A stretch of 64,000 nt of DNA. Origin: Cyclaneusma minus (Eukaryota; Ascomycota; Leotiomycetes; Marthamycetales; Marthamycetaceae). The position numbers and the translations under genes were made by a program. Shown one piece after another: positions 52,937-64,000 of the stretch. The notes under the pieces were generated by a model. The model saw only the letters and a program-made list of their open reading frames with translations, did not search any database and was not told the origin of the DNA. Position 1 is the first letter of the stretch. Each line of letters begins with the position of its first letter. Location: contig JAKZHN010000005.1 of the NCBI GenBank assembly GCA_037179335.1, positions 744,001 to 808,000 of the forward strand. The letters are read 5' to 3'.

Positions 52937-55301
52937 ATGGATTCCTACGAAGAAACTTCGCGTGTCGTTGGACATCTCGTTTGCGTCCCTGGCAACGATG
53001 GTGACTACAATGTCTTTGCCGTTCAGAACTCCCCAGACTCGTAAGTTTGCCTGCTGTGATCCTGCGCCCTCCCACCTGTCCACTAACACCGTGCTTTCTA
53101 GTGTCGACTCGGTCTTGGCCGTCAGTCTTCCTTTGAGCGACTTCAAGTGCTCCTCCGATGGTACCCACGACAACTCCTGCAATTCCCAGTGTGATCTTTC
53201 GACAGCCGAGAAGAAGCGCGCATTGGCCCTGCGCATTCTCCAGATCTTGAAAGATGATATTGTCAAGACTGCCAATGGCGAACACGGCGAGCTGCGCGCT
53301 GCGCAGAACGTCGTGGTGGCCAAGGCTGCGCCCTCGACTGCCACCCCCCACACTTGTTCTCTCCGTCCTGGTGGCTGCATCGACTGCCCCATTCAGCGAC
53401 CCGAATTCAACAAGAACAAGTATGACAAGGGTCGCACTGCCATGGGTCACGCTGCCAAAGTTCGGACTTCTGCCAAGATCACAGATGCCTCTTCCAACAC
53501 CAACGTTGGCGTGCGCACTGGTCCTTCACACGTCGACAGCCAACACAAGCCAGTCGCCGGGGATGACGCTGCTCCTCGGCCCGCCATCGACCACGACGAG
53601 TCTGCACAGTCCACGGAAATTCTGGTCCCCGAGCCTGCCGTGGCGCGGACCGCTGAAGAGATCATGCGTGACTGGCCTTTCGAAGAGTGTGTTTGGGGTG
53701 GCCAGCCCATCATCAAGGAGTCTGCGCCGGATGACCAGACTGTGGATGCCGTCCGGGGCACTGCTGCCATTGAGATGCAGACCAAGCCCGACACCGTCGG
53801 TGCTTCTCTTTTTGGTCCCAGCAAGCGCCCATCCACGGACGCGCATGAATCTTCTGAAGGTGCTGATGCCACGGTCGAGTCCGCATCTACTCTGCCCTCT
53901 ACCACCTTGGAGATTGTCGGAGCGCCGCTTCATGAGCGTTCCGACAATCTCCAAGGTGTTGTCACCAGACGCAAGAACGATCATGGTAACTTCGTTGAGC
54001 TCCAGCTCCACCTTCTCGAGGAAGCTCACACGCGGTTAGTCTTCCCTTTCCCTATATATCTCGTTAGCTTTCAAGACACATCACTGACAGTTTCATTCTA
54101 CAGTATCCGCAATGGAACGGCCCAAGGTGCCTTTGAGCTGTTCAAATTCCTGCCTGTGGAAGTCCGCACGCTCATTTGGAAGAAAGTTCTGCTCAACGAT
54201 CCCACCAAAGTGGTAATGCGTCACAACGTGCTGGACAGACGCGTGGAGCTGAACGTCGCCTTGCACCCGGATACCCTCTCTCACCTCGTCTTTTCGCCGC
54301 GCTCGATTTCTCCAGCTCTCCGCACATGCTACGAATCCCGCAAAGTGGCTTTGGAACAGTCGGACTTGGCATTCGGCCAGTGCGAATCGTTGATGTTGAC
54401 TCGCATCAACTTCGATCATTGCAACACGGTTCGCGTTGATACCTTCCGTGTCGGCGTTTTCTATAGGTTCATGCAGACTCTTACACCTTACGAGATGTCC
54501 AAGATTCAGCACCTCGAAGTTCATTTGCACGTGTTCATCGGCCAGCCCCTCATCACGTTCTTCGCCCTCATTGAACGTTTCACCAACCTCAAGACCGTCA
54601 CTCTGTTCTGCAACTCCCGCTACACTCTCTCGGTCTTTGCTCCCTACATTGAAGAGATCATCAATAATGGCGGCGAGGAGAACTTGGACACCGGATTCGC
54701 CGAGGTTTACTGGGAGAGCGAAAACCCAGTCCCCGTCTTCCGTGTCGTTTCCGAGCAGACTGCCGAACAGCAACGTACGTCGGTGGAATGGGAACCAATT
54801 GCCGAGGCTGCGAAGAACATGTCCCACGAGGAACAATGCAACAACTGGATGTGGAACTACAATGCCAACTACGCTGAGATGGATGGCAAATGGGCTTACA
54901 TCCGAGATGGGCGAGGCCACAACAAATTCTGCATGCGTTATGGACATTTTGAGGCCAAGCTGGGTCTTGTTTGGGATGGCAGATACGACTTCTGGTACGA
55001 GAACGATGTGCTGATCGACGAGGAGGATCTGCGCAAGTCTGAAGCGCTTGCTGCGAGACGCCGCGAGGCCGAGCTACGACGCGAAGCTGATGCGATTGCT
55101 GCCAAGGCCAGCAAACCGAAGCCTGTTCGATCCGCCGGCGCACCCAAGCGTCTCCCGTCTGCTGGGCGTCCGGTTGGCCCCCCGGCTGCTCCCCCGGCCA
55201 AGTCCACCCAGACCTCTGGCCCCGTTGACCGCAGATCGCTCTTCCCGCCCTCCAAGCCTGGAAAGTTCGTCGGCGGACGCTACATCCCAGCCGGTAAATG
55301 A
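52937..55301 (+). CDS. 2EXR domain protein
   Basis: Fungal protein with a 2EXR domain, a large and largely uncharacterised family in filamentous ascomycetes. Exons 52937-53040, 53102-54034 and 54104-55301 give 744 aa. The first ~340 residues are polar and probably disordered, apart from a Cys-rich patch (CSLRPGGCIDCP) and an EEIMRDWPFEECVWGG segment. The 2EXR domain starts at about residue 355 with FELFKFLPVEVRTLIWKKVL, continues through HPDTLSHLVFSPRSISPALR, and includes the family-type QHLEVHLHVF and FTNLKTVTLF strands. The C-terminus is charged (EALAARRREAELRREADAIA, probable helix) and then Pro/Ser-rich. Codon use is strongly biased, which leaves long antisense frames open. An almost perfect 23-bp inverted repeat sits inside the coding region at 53903-53958. 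Confidence 0.85.
53903..53958. repeat. 23-bp inverted repeat (hairpin) inside the 2EXR coding sequence
   Basis: Left arm 53903-53925 begins CACCTTGGAGATTGTCGGA; right arm 53936-53958 ends TCCGACAATCTCCAAGGTG. The outer 19 bp pair perfectly, then one G-T wobble and three more pairs, closing a 10-nt loop CGCTTCATGA. In RNA this would be a very stable stem of about small-RNA length. The arms encode TLEIVG and SDNLQG around residues 302-320. Confidence 0.95.
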
Positions 55302-56300
55302 GTGGCCACTCAGATGCACCATCCACCTGGGCAGCTAGCTACAAGCCCGCTCTCCGTCGCCCCCAGACTGTCCAGCCCGACCTGCATACGACGGTTCTTA
55401 CTTCTTATTTGGTTCGATCTTTCTTCCTTGTCGACACAGCCAAGTTCCCATGCTTGCAAGATGATGATGACAATAAATACCATCTTCGCAGCCTGGGCCA
55501 GCTCGCTTAATTAAATTCGACACATCTCATTTCCTTGTTCATTCTTCGAAGTCCTGACCCCACCGATGCCGTCTCACAGACGCTTTCCGAGATCTTCAAC
55601 AGCGCACATGACTCTACGAATGAGTCGACAAAATACTGCGACATTCGGATGCCTAGGTCCCTTACATCGGCACGAACCACATCACGAATGTAGTTCCGAG
55701 TCGGTAGGTACCACGTGGCAGCCGAATGCTAGAACACGTTCTGGTGATGGCTAAGTGGTGGCATGGTGGTGGTTAAATATGGCTTACCCACGGTGGTGCA
55801 TGGGATTCTGACGGCTTCTAGCCTTTCCCTCGGTAGTGGACAACCTGGGCACACATAGTGCTGCACCGGTGGCCATAGACCATCTCATTTCTAAAAATCA
55901 AAAAACCCAAAAAAAAAAAAAAAACCCAACTTGTGCATCCTACTATGAATGTGATTGCTGTTTGATAATATGTATTCTGTAACTGTTTTTGTTTGGCTGG
56001 CATTTTCTATAATGATCCAGTAGAGACCATGCAAGAAGTTCAAGTATGCTTTGAGTTTGATCGTCTTTCGGAGAATCGAAGTCAAGATTTTCAATGGTGT
56101 CGAAAAGATAGAAGACTCTTCGGAGAGCTCCTGTGATTGGGCGCCAAGCTACAAATCGCCGGGAGTTGCTGGTGGCGTCTGGGTTCCTCTTCACAGGTAG
56201 TCATCATAAGTACTTGGCCGAGATACTGAGTATGATGCTGCTTGCGCTTCGAGTAGCGCTATGGAACTTGAAGCGATTCGGAGGAGAACTCTTCAACCAA
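55302..56300. other. Gene-free stretch
   Basis: 3' flank of the 2EXR gene. A poly-A-rich tract (AAAAACCCAAAAAAAA...) lies at about 55893-55926. No gene recognised. Confidence 0.5.
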
Positions 56301-59110
56301 GAAATCAAGGGCGGTATTTCTTCGTTGCTTCCTAGTACCTTCCAATGGCATACTGCCATCGTCCTTGCCCATTACCACAAGTAGCCAACTACCGTCACAT
56401 AGCTATCCCCTCCCAGTCCTACAGCCCTTGCCCGAGGAAGCGCCCATCCTTGCCTCCTGACCCTACGCCTATAAATACTTCTCCAGCTGCATGCTGGAAA
56501 GACCAGAGTCTGGTTTGATCCATTTGCACGTGTAGCAACATGGAGAAGTCTTTGACCACACGTATGTAAGTCTTCTCCAGATCAGAGCATTCCGTCCATG
56601 AGCTCGACAACCTCGAAACTTGACAGGTTTTGGGCATACTGACTTCCGAATATGGCATGTCTTGAAGCTCTTCGGTGATTGGACATGCTCTCAAAGACTT
56701 TTGTCTTGCGACCCTGCTTGCTGCTATTGCATTTGCCGCTCTTTGCCGCCACAATAACTGCTGTCACCCTAGTGCCGTCGAGTCACATGCAATTTATCCT
56801 CTGACTAGGGAATATAGACTTATAAATACTTCTCCTGCTACACCTGACCCGAACCACAGAGCCCTAAACACTCAATACTCGGTCGACGCTGATTGTGGAC
56901 GATGATGACTGACCACGCGTCTAGCAACCTAGAGAAGCGCTTGAGCCAGTTTCCTACTTAGTTCTACATGAGGGTAGCAGCATTCAGCTCCTGAATCCAT
57001 CAATTTCGAGGTAATTTTCAAAGTTGTGGAGAAGCTGGCCGCTGAGGTTGCCGTGGTGTGTGGTACTGAGTGGTGGTCGAGAGGCTTGCCGTCGTTTCTC
57101 TTCGCTACTGTCACGACTATATTGGATTTGTTGCTTGGTAGGTAATAAGTTAGTGAGTCACCGTGGTGACCGTAGAAGGACAGAGTAAGGAGGTGATATT
57201 GGACTCGCTCACAGAACTATCCACTCACTTCTTCAGAATGGGACTATTGTCTTAGTGTCTATTCTCCAGCGCCGGCGCGCTCGCTTGGTGGCTCAGGGTG
57301 ACATCTAACTACCTGGAACTCTTACTTACAAGTATAAATACTTCTCTGGCCGCATCTGAAAAAAGCAAACTTTCAGGCTGTGGAAAGAAGTACGAGGGAA
57401 GACTATGGAGAAGCATCTAGAAAAAACTATATGCGAGACAATATTCAGGGGTTGCAGATTATTTGCAAGCTGCTGCTGCAATCAGCAATTGGCAAATCTT
57501 AGAAGCCTGGAAGTGCTGCTAGTCTAAATATGCTACCGCTGTTCCTGTCTACTGTCGTCAAATCATTCTCCCTTGGCCTCTTCGTAGCCTATAGCTCCGC
57601 TTATACTCGGTAACTCGAAAAGGCCTGATTTTGGTTCGTTCCGAATCGCTCCAGCAACTTAGAAAAGCGTCTGGATCTATGGAGTTCTATGACTCCAGGC
57701 TCTAAGGATAGCGGTAATGGTACTCAATAAAACGGATGTGCCTCCTTATTCGTTGCGAAACCTTAGGCATGCTGGGGGCTTTGTCTATAAAAGCTTCGCC
57801 TCTTGGAGCTTCGAGGAGGGCAAGATTAATAGGGGGTCCGTACCATCACTATGCTGGGGCTCCAACAGATCCTGGATTCGAGGCAAAGTGATGGATTTCC
57901 AACATTTCTCTACAAATGCCACGCTCAAGCAGAGAAATAAGGTTTTGCAGCTAGCTTCTTAAGCAACTGCCGTTTTTGCTTTTTACCGTCGTTACAACCG
58001 TCACTTGCCGCTTGTTCGCTTTCTTGTCATTAGACCCAGCATCTCCTTGCTTTAAACGACACTGGGTAGAAATACCCCCTTTTTAGAGCTCTAGAATGAG
58101 CAAGCTTCAAAAGTTCAATCTGAAGGAGTTACTTCTAACTGAGTAGAGATAGAGACACTCCAACCGATCCTGGCTTCTGACAAGGTAATGGCTCCCAGCC
58201 CACCCTTTTAATTCTGAAACCAAGGCAAGCCAGACGATACGTTACGTTTTGGCTGCCTCCTTCATCAACCATTGTTTCCACTTTCTACCGCTGCAGCAAT
58301 CATCACTTCCCGTTTGCTCACATTTCTTACGCCGAAGGTCCAGTGTTTCCATGTCCAATGCCTTCTCTGAGCGCTTACATGATTTCGCCGAGGTTGCTTG
58401 GGTTGTACTCCGTCAGAGAGATAATCAAATGTAAAGAGCGCTTCGCAATGCTGTCGTTCGAACCGTCTTAAAGGTCTTGTCTTCCAAAGCAGGAGAGAAG
58501 GTCACTTATATAGGCGTCGGTTTCGCAGCGTCCAAGCTGGGAAGAAGCTGCCTGGGATTTGTTCGGACTCAAAGGTCTTGGGGTCTGGTCACAAGAGACG
58601 CTGTGTTGCGGCGTTGCTGCTGCGTCGCTCATCAGTCACTGTTTCTACTTGCTACCGTCGTCACAGGCGTCACTCGCCGCGTGTTCACTCTCCTTTCTTT
58701 AACAGCCCAGCATCTCCTTGTCTACGGCCACAACTGAACGATTCGAGATCTCATCAAGTTTCTCCTTGCTATGTTTCTTTGAGGGACAACTCGTTGCCAC
58801 TCGTGGCTTGTTCTTCCCTGTGAAGATAATTTGCTCTCCTTGAGCAGGGGAGAAGGGATCTCATATAGGTGTTTGCTCAGCAGCATCTAAGCCGGGAAAG
58901 AGCTGCCTCGGGCTTTCATCAGTGTGAGGAGCCTCCTCGTGTCTGATCTCTGTTTCTCTGAGAAAGCATATCACTGCATAATGACAATGTTTGTTGTCAG
59001 GATCGTAAACATCAGACGTAGAGAGACCCTTCTTGTTTGTAGAGTACCACCCAGATGTACAGGCCCAGAGTTCCAGTCGTATGGTCAATAGCCATCAAAT
59101 GCTGTTATAA
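56300..59110 (+). repeat. Array 3: TATA-containing units related to array 1
   Basis: Plus-strand boxes: TATAAATACTTCTCC at 56470 and 56821, TATAAATACTTCTCT at 57333, TATAAAA at 57786, TATATAGG at 58507 and CATATAGG at 58862, with a decayed one near 58207. The first three share a following GCTGCAT/GCTACAC/GCCGCAT block; the last two share CAGCRTCYAAGCYGGGAA. About 100-275 bp beyond most boxes comes CTACYGTCGTCACAA-like sequence (57536, 57982, 58660; looser at 57096 and 56748), the block also seen in arrays 1 and 2. A further block ACTACCGTCACATAGCTATCCC lies at about 56388. Several units also share CCCAGCATCTCCTTG. No common frame. Confidence 0.65.
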
Positions 59111-62100
59111 ATGCCATAAACCAAGATCTCCCCCATCGTAGCTCACTACACCACTTCTTCACACACACCAAGTGTCACCCCGTCCCCAAAAATCCCATCT
59201 CCGGCCTTTACACAGCAGCAGAGACACCCAGACCAATGCCCTGTCTCGCATAGAGTTCGATCAACAAACAGAAAAGCACAACTGACCAAGGAACCCAAAC
59301 CACCGGGATTTTGACGACGTCGTGTCTGCAAACGTTCGCAGCGCGTGCTCATACCACGGAGATCACACACCGAGTCTTGATAGTCGAAGAAAGTAAAATA
59401 CCTAGTTGGGAATCTGCAGGCTTGCATGACTGCATTTGCGGGATCCGCAGCTGTGGTTCACTCAGCAGTCAACACCAACCTGCTTATCTCGTGCTCCAAC
59501 TCGTCACCGCAGAAGCATCAGCGAGTCGCATTCGGTGCCAACGGGTTGGTAATTCTTCAGCTGGGCGCCTAGGAGTTTGGTAACGGAATAAATTGCTCAT
59601 GCAGATTGTGTACGTAACCACTGAAGACTGATGGATGAAGGAATTCGGACGACCGTGGGGCTGAGCTGCAGGTGCTTTGAATAGTCATGAAGGAATTGCC
59701 ATCGACTCCGAATTCAACAACGTTGACTGTTATTACTTTTTCTTCATCAGTATTAGCAAGCATCTCCGCCTCCACCCCACGTCGGTCCATCGCGAAACAC
59801 GGCCCGGGACGAGCGGACGGGCCGGGAGGATCGAAGGGAGATTTGACAACCTTTGACATCCGTGCCAGGTATCCCAATGGACCTCATCCTTGACCACATG
59901 CAACAACAAGGTGTCGTAAAACACAGCACAGCCGGGATGAATCGCTGTCTTGGAAGAGGCGAAATGTCATAGCTGGGCCACGGACATGGGCAGTGGGACA
60001 GTGTACAACGAACCTCCCTGCACCCAAGGAGGGGAGGAATGCAACGAAAGCCTGAATGGTAAGAATACATTATGATGGAGGTTTTGAAGTCCGCGGCAAT
60101 GATTTCGGCCCACTGGGCCACCGACGGTGGTAGGACGGCCGGTATTCTTGGGCTCAAAGGAAGGCATCAGATGACGCTTGCGATTGGATGCCCTCCAGCG
60201 CATCCCGAAGCTGCTGTGCTGAGCTGGGAATCGTACAGTATACATCAGACGCGGGTGTGGTTGCGAGGGCCCATGGATGATGTTGGATGAAACAACAGGC
60301 GGTGAAGATGAAGATATGCCATGATCCATCAGCCTGCGTAGGGATGATGGCCGAGTTTGAAGAGTTGCTGCTGAATCGTGGGAACGAGGGAGCGTTGGAT
60401 GATGACCGTTCGACCGCGTGGGCAATGCGTCGCACAGCGATGCACGAAGTGCGCTCGTGTCCTGGCCAATGTTTCATTGGCGCAATGAGGTCTCGCGCTT
60501 CGGTGAATCAGCGAGACTGGCAGCCTGGGGGCTGAATCAATATACTGGATTTCGGGAGAAGTTGTATGTCAAATGGCTACGATACTTGGGGTACACAGTG
60601 CTGTCAATGGTCCCTTCAGTTTCAGACACGAGGGTGTAGGGCATGCTGATTTGCACAAGTAGGAATGTATGCGTATACCGACCTTGTACAACATGTCATT
60701 GACATGTGGGGTAGAGACATCAGTAGAATGCCAGCTAGATACTTGATAAAATTCTTTCAATTTGACTGAAGGGATAAATTTGGACATCAATAGCAAAATG
60801 AATGGACTTCTTGTTACTCAGTACTCTTCGAATCCTTGAATAGAACTGTGCTGCGCTTATACCCATGACAATAATGCCGTGAGTTGACAGACCCTTTAAT
60901 AGATGTAACAACGTGTCTGTCTCCACTATCAAGCCATGCTCCACGTTGGAAGTCCATTGCCCCATTCTCATCAAAATGCGGAACAAAAACATGATGATTG
61001 GCAGATAACAGCACATACTAGGAACAACGCAAAGGAACCAAAGGAATAACACTCCTTTATCACGTTACCTGTCCACACAGAATGCCGTCTCGAAGGCACA
61101 CTTTTCGGTAATTAGGCCCCACCCCCGATTACGCCTTACTGTGCCGCATCGTGGGGGTCAGCTCACCGGGTCCGAAGTACATGTACCAACCTCATGTCGT
61201 CCACGAACCACAGGGCACATGGCAGCCCTCTTCGCAGTCGCTGGGATCATTCCACATCCCGCCTCCTCGGTACCGTCTGGCCACGCGCGTCTGCCTGCCT
61301 ACTGTGCTCTATAAATGAAGATCCCCATGGCCACCGCACCGGGGCTGCTGCACAACGGGAAGGTGAAGGGGGTGTCTAGACTCAGCCGAAGGAAGACCCT
61401 TATCTTCCCCACGGCTTGCGTGGTATTGAAGACCTGAGATTCGATGAAGGAATCGCCGCAGCGGCAGCGAGCTTGAGCACTTCTTCTGTTCATTCGATGA
61501 AAATTCGGGGCTTCCAGAGGTCCGGACGCGGGTTGGGATTGCGAATCTGGAACTGTGGAGTCCATCCATGCCCAACCAACGCAAGGGGCGCTCAGATAGA
61601 GCCATTGAAATCCTCCCGGAGTCGAATACATAATATCTTTGAAATGCCGCAAGTCGTAAGCGGTCTCCAATCTGGTATTGCCCCGTGGTCCAAATAAGGG
61701 AGCCACGAGAATTGTCGTAGGCGGTCTGCATATCGCGAATCCGATCGCAGAGCATGATTATCCGATCGCCCGAGGACTCAGATGTTGGTTGTATAACCAT
61801 CAATGCGAAATGCAACGGTGGTCATAGACGTTAGGAATTTCCGTACGCACCACCACATGTTGGAGATTTAGTATTTGCTGGAAATGAGATGCCCGTTGCA
61901 GATGACAACTCCGAGATTGCTGGAACTGGAGTAGATACGCTGGGCCGTCGATATATCGGACTCTTGTAGCAGTACACGGGATTGAAAATGGCCAGGACTG
62001 GATCATGGATTCGGCAATGCTCGTTGATCCTTCCAGGTTCCAGACTGATATCGCTCGCAAGAGGCCTCGTGAGCTCCAGACCACGAATCCGTGTGGCAAT

Positions 62101-64000
62101 CAGCGGCGCAAAGCAACGGCAGGCTCGCTTCATGAAGCGTTCCAGAAGCACGCAAGGACGACAAAGCAAACTCAGCGGTACTCGTGATCCTCCTCATCCA
62201 GCCAGCGTCCATCTGGCCTGCCGCACGCACCTCTCCGCCGCGATCTTTCCAGACGTCTCCTTGTGTTTCAGCAGAATCACATGCATCACATGCACGCCCC
62301 TCGCCCGTCGCCCGCATTTGGCCGTACCTCTGCGCTTTCAGGCCAAATACGGCAATGGCAGCCACGATGGCCTCGCTCGCAGTTTTGCCGACGGAAGAGC
62401 TGGCCTATTTTCCCGGCATTCTGATGATCATGTGATGGTGCCGCACTGCAGATCGGCGTTCTTGAAGCCAAGGCTCCAAGCGAGGCATGTGCTCGTCCCC
62501 AGGGGCTTCCACCACGTTTCTACGGGGCTTCCATGCACGAGGTCGACATCAAACATATGAAGTCTTTGACTGCGCCGCGTCTGGCGGACCGAATGCTCGG
62601 ATTGCTTGCTGTGGGGGCAGCATGGGGAAGACGCAGGGCCTTGGATGAGGGTGAGGGGTATGCCATGGCCATTGGTCGGTCTGACGCCATGGTCGCCGAG
62701 GGAGGACCGATGAGCCCGAACAGCCACTGAGATGACGCCTGTCGCCCTTTGTCAGCGGCTGAGCTGGCGGGAGGCGTTTGCGGATGCTGCTTCCGGTGTT
62801 CCAGCGGCTGTGTCTTTGGTGTTGTGAAGCGAGGAGCGCTTCGCATGTGATAGCGACTTTTGATATTGAGGACGCCTCGTACCTGCTTTGAGGCTGTTAG
62901 CAGAGAGTCGCAGACGCGGGGTTTGTGGCGGATCGCAATCATATTGAGACTGAGATAAGGAGGCTGTGTTGGTGACGAGTCCGAGTGCTCTTGGGTGAAG
63001 ACTCTGTTTTTAGTGATGCAGCTCCAGCACCAGACCTCAAACAGCCGCGCATCGTCACATGGGCACCGTGACTCGTCAGCCTGTAACTTGGTCAGCCTGG
63101 ATGTGTTTCATAGGAAAGTTCCTTTGTGCAGGCCTGGAAGCTCACGAGTCAAAGTTGACATGTTTTGGGCAGGATGCCTTCGTTGCCGCACGCATGGTTG
63201 AGGTACGATGAAAGCATTGTTGTTTTCGAGTCTGTGTTCATGCCATTCTTCAATCCCCAGAGTCCAGACGATTGACGAACAGACAAAGCAGTCCCAAGAC
63301 CGTGTCTCAGGAACAATAATTAACGAATGCGCAGGCATTATGTGGGCAAAATAGCCAGGAGGCTAGAAACCCCCGTCCAACTCCACAATATTAGAGTAAA
63401 TTTCTCTAGATCAAAAGCACTCTAACGGGCCACAATAAAGTGCAATCAATTCTTCGCAAACGACCACTTTCCCAAACGAATATCTTTCAATTGCACCAGC
63501 GTCTCTGTCCGATATTTAGTCCAACAATAATTGACCCACGTTGCCATCAGCAAATTTCGGGTCCCGGCTTCCGGGGGAACGCCGATTGTCTCAAGAACAC
63601 CTCAAGATATGTAGAATCTCTGCACGCCGGCCACGAGGCTGCCCGCCTTGAGCTCCTGCTGTCCTTTGGACTTCACTTTGAAAGTTCTGTTGTTCCGGTC
63701 GAGCATTCATGTCGTGGAATTGCTTTTCATGTCGGCACTTCTAGGTGGAGATAGCGGGGGAAGAATTCAAGCTTAACTGACCATGCACGTTGATTTCGAT
63801 ACTCGAGCAAAAAGCGGTGCACGGTGAGCTTCCGTGCCCTGGCAATGGCCAAAAACACCACAAACATGAAACGATCAATTCGTTATTTCGATCAATTCGG
63901 AAATCGTCATTCAAATCACAGCCAAGTTGAATGGCCATGGCGTACTCCACAATTCCGCCGCGCCTTCATCCCTACCACTGGCCTCCCCAAAACATACCCC
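59110..64000. other. Gene-poor 4.9 kb at right edge
   Basis: No gene with a recognisable domain. Open frames of 100-190 codons occur on both strands (61309-61815 minus, 61982-62560 plus, 62520-62942 minus), overlap one another and look like chance. The best small candidate is listed at 59569-59859. Nothing points to a transposon. Confidence 0.5.
59569..59859 (-). CDS. Possible small orphan protein (96 aa)
   Basis: An open frame from the ATG at 59859 (MSKVVKSPFDPPGPS) with a protein-like middle (DEEKVITVNVVEFGVDGNSF). No family recognised, no intron evidence and no supporting neighbour, so this may be chance. Confidence 0.2.
   Translation of the reverse strand: MSKVVKSPFDPPGPSARPGPCFAMDRRGVEAEMLANTDEEKVITVNVVEFGVDGNSFMTIQSTCSSAPRSSEFLHPSVFSGYVHNLHEQFIPLPNS

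Noticed and set aside
54093..54947. Long minus-strand open frame (284 codons) opposite the 2EXR gene
   Set aside because: The plus strand has clear 2EXR motifs, splice sites and biased codons; the antisense frame is a shadow of that bias.

Overview
The window is nuclear DNA of a filamentous ascomycete (Pezizomycotina). Genes are broken by many short introns (about 40 to 70 nt, a few longer) with GTAAGT-like donors and CTAAC/CTGAC-like branch sites. Proteins are of fungal type: a GH28 rhamnogalacturonase, a Ysc84/SH3 protein, Rsc9, an Hul4-like HECT ligase and a 2EXR protein. The class (Leotiomycetes or Dothideomycetes look possible) cannot be fixed from the sequence alone. All exon joins below were made by eye from splice signals and reading frame; no alignment or RNA data were available.

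Layout. 1-2006: tail of an O-methyltransferase and a convergent APH-type phosphotransferase. 2007-4547: no gene, but three tandem copies of a ~190-bp repeat, then an intron-bearing tRNA-Thr. 4935-10009, minus strand: a nine-exon CorA-like transporter, a secreted App1-type phosphatase and a small orphan gene. 10201-16179, minus strand: a HECT ubiquitin ligase with an AZUL-like zinc finger and a short-chain dehydrogenase with a mitochondrial presequence, separated by three minisatellites. 16180-19710: no gene, old repeats. 19711-29010: Rsc9 and an orphan 11-residue-repeat protein (divergent), then MsrB and an ArfGAP (divergent). 38605-47717: Ysc84-like and Sft1-like genes (divergent), a DHHC palmitoyltransferase and a Nudix hydrolase (divergent), then a GH28 rhamnogalacturonase. 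50057-55301: CCT5 and a 2EXR protein.

The most unusual content is non-genic. From about 29.5 to 38.3 kb and again from 56.3 to 59.1 kb the DNA is made of diverged repeat units. Each has a TATA-like box and, about 80 to 275 bp beyond it, a conserved block resembling CTACYGTCGTY...ATAGCT. In the first array the TATA boxes lie head to tail at a regular ~333-bp spacing; in the second, paired boxes repeat every ~580 bp and look divergent. Units share no common reading frame. They look like a clustered family of non-coding transcription units, or relics of one.

The genes are ordinary housekeeping and secretion genes (chromatin remodelling, chaperonin, vesicle traffic, redox repair, ubiquitin ligation) plus two hydrolases predicted to be secreted. 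They do not form one pathway. Divergent pairs sharing 0.4-1 kb promoters are frequent.
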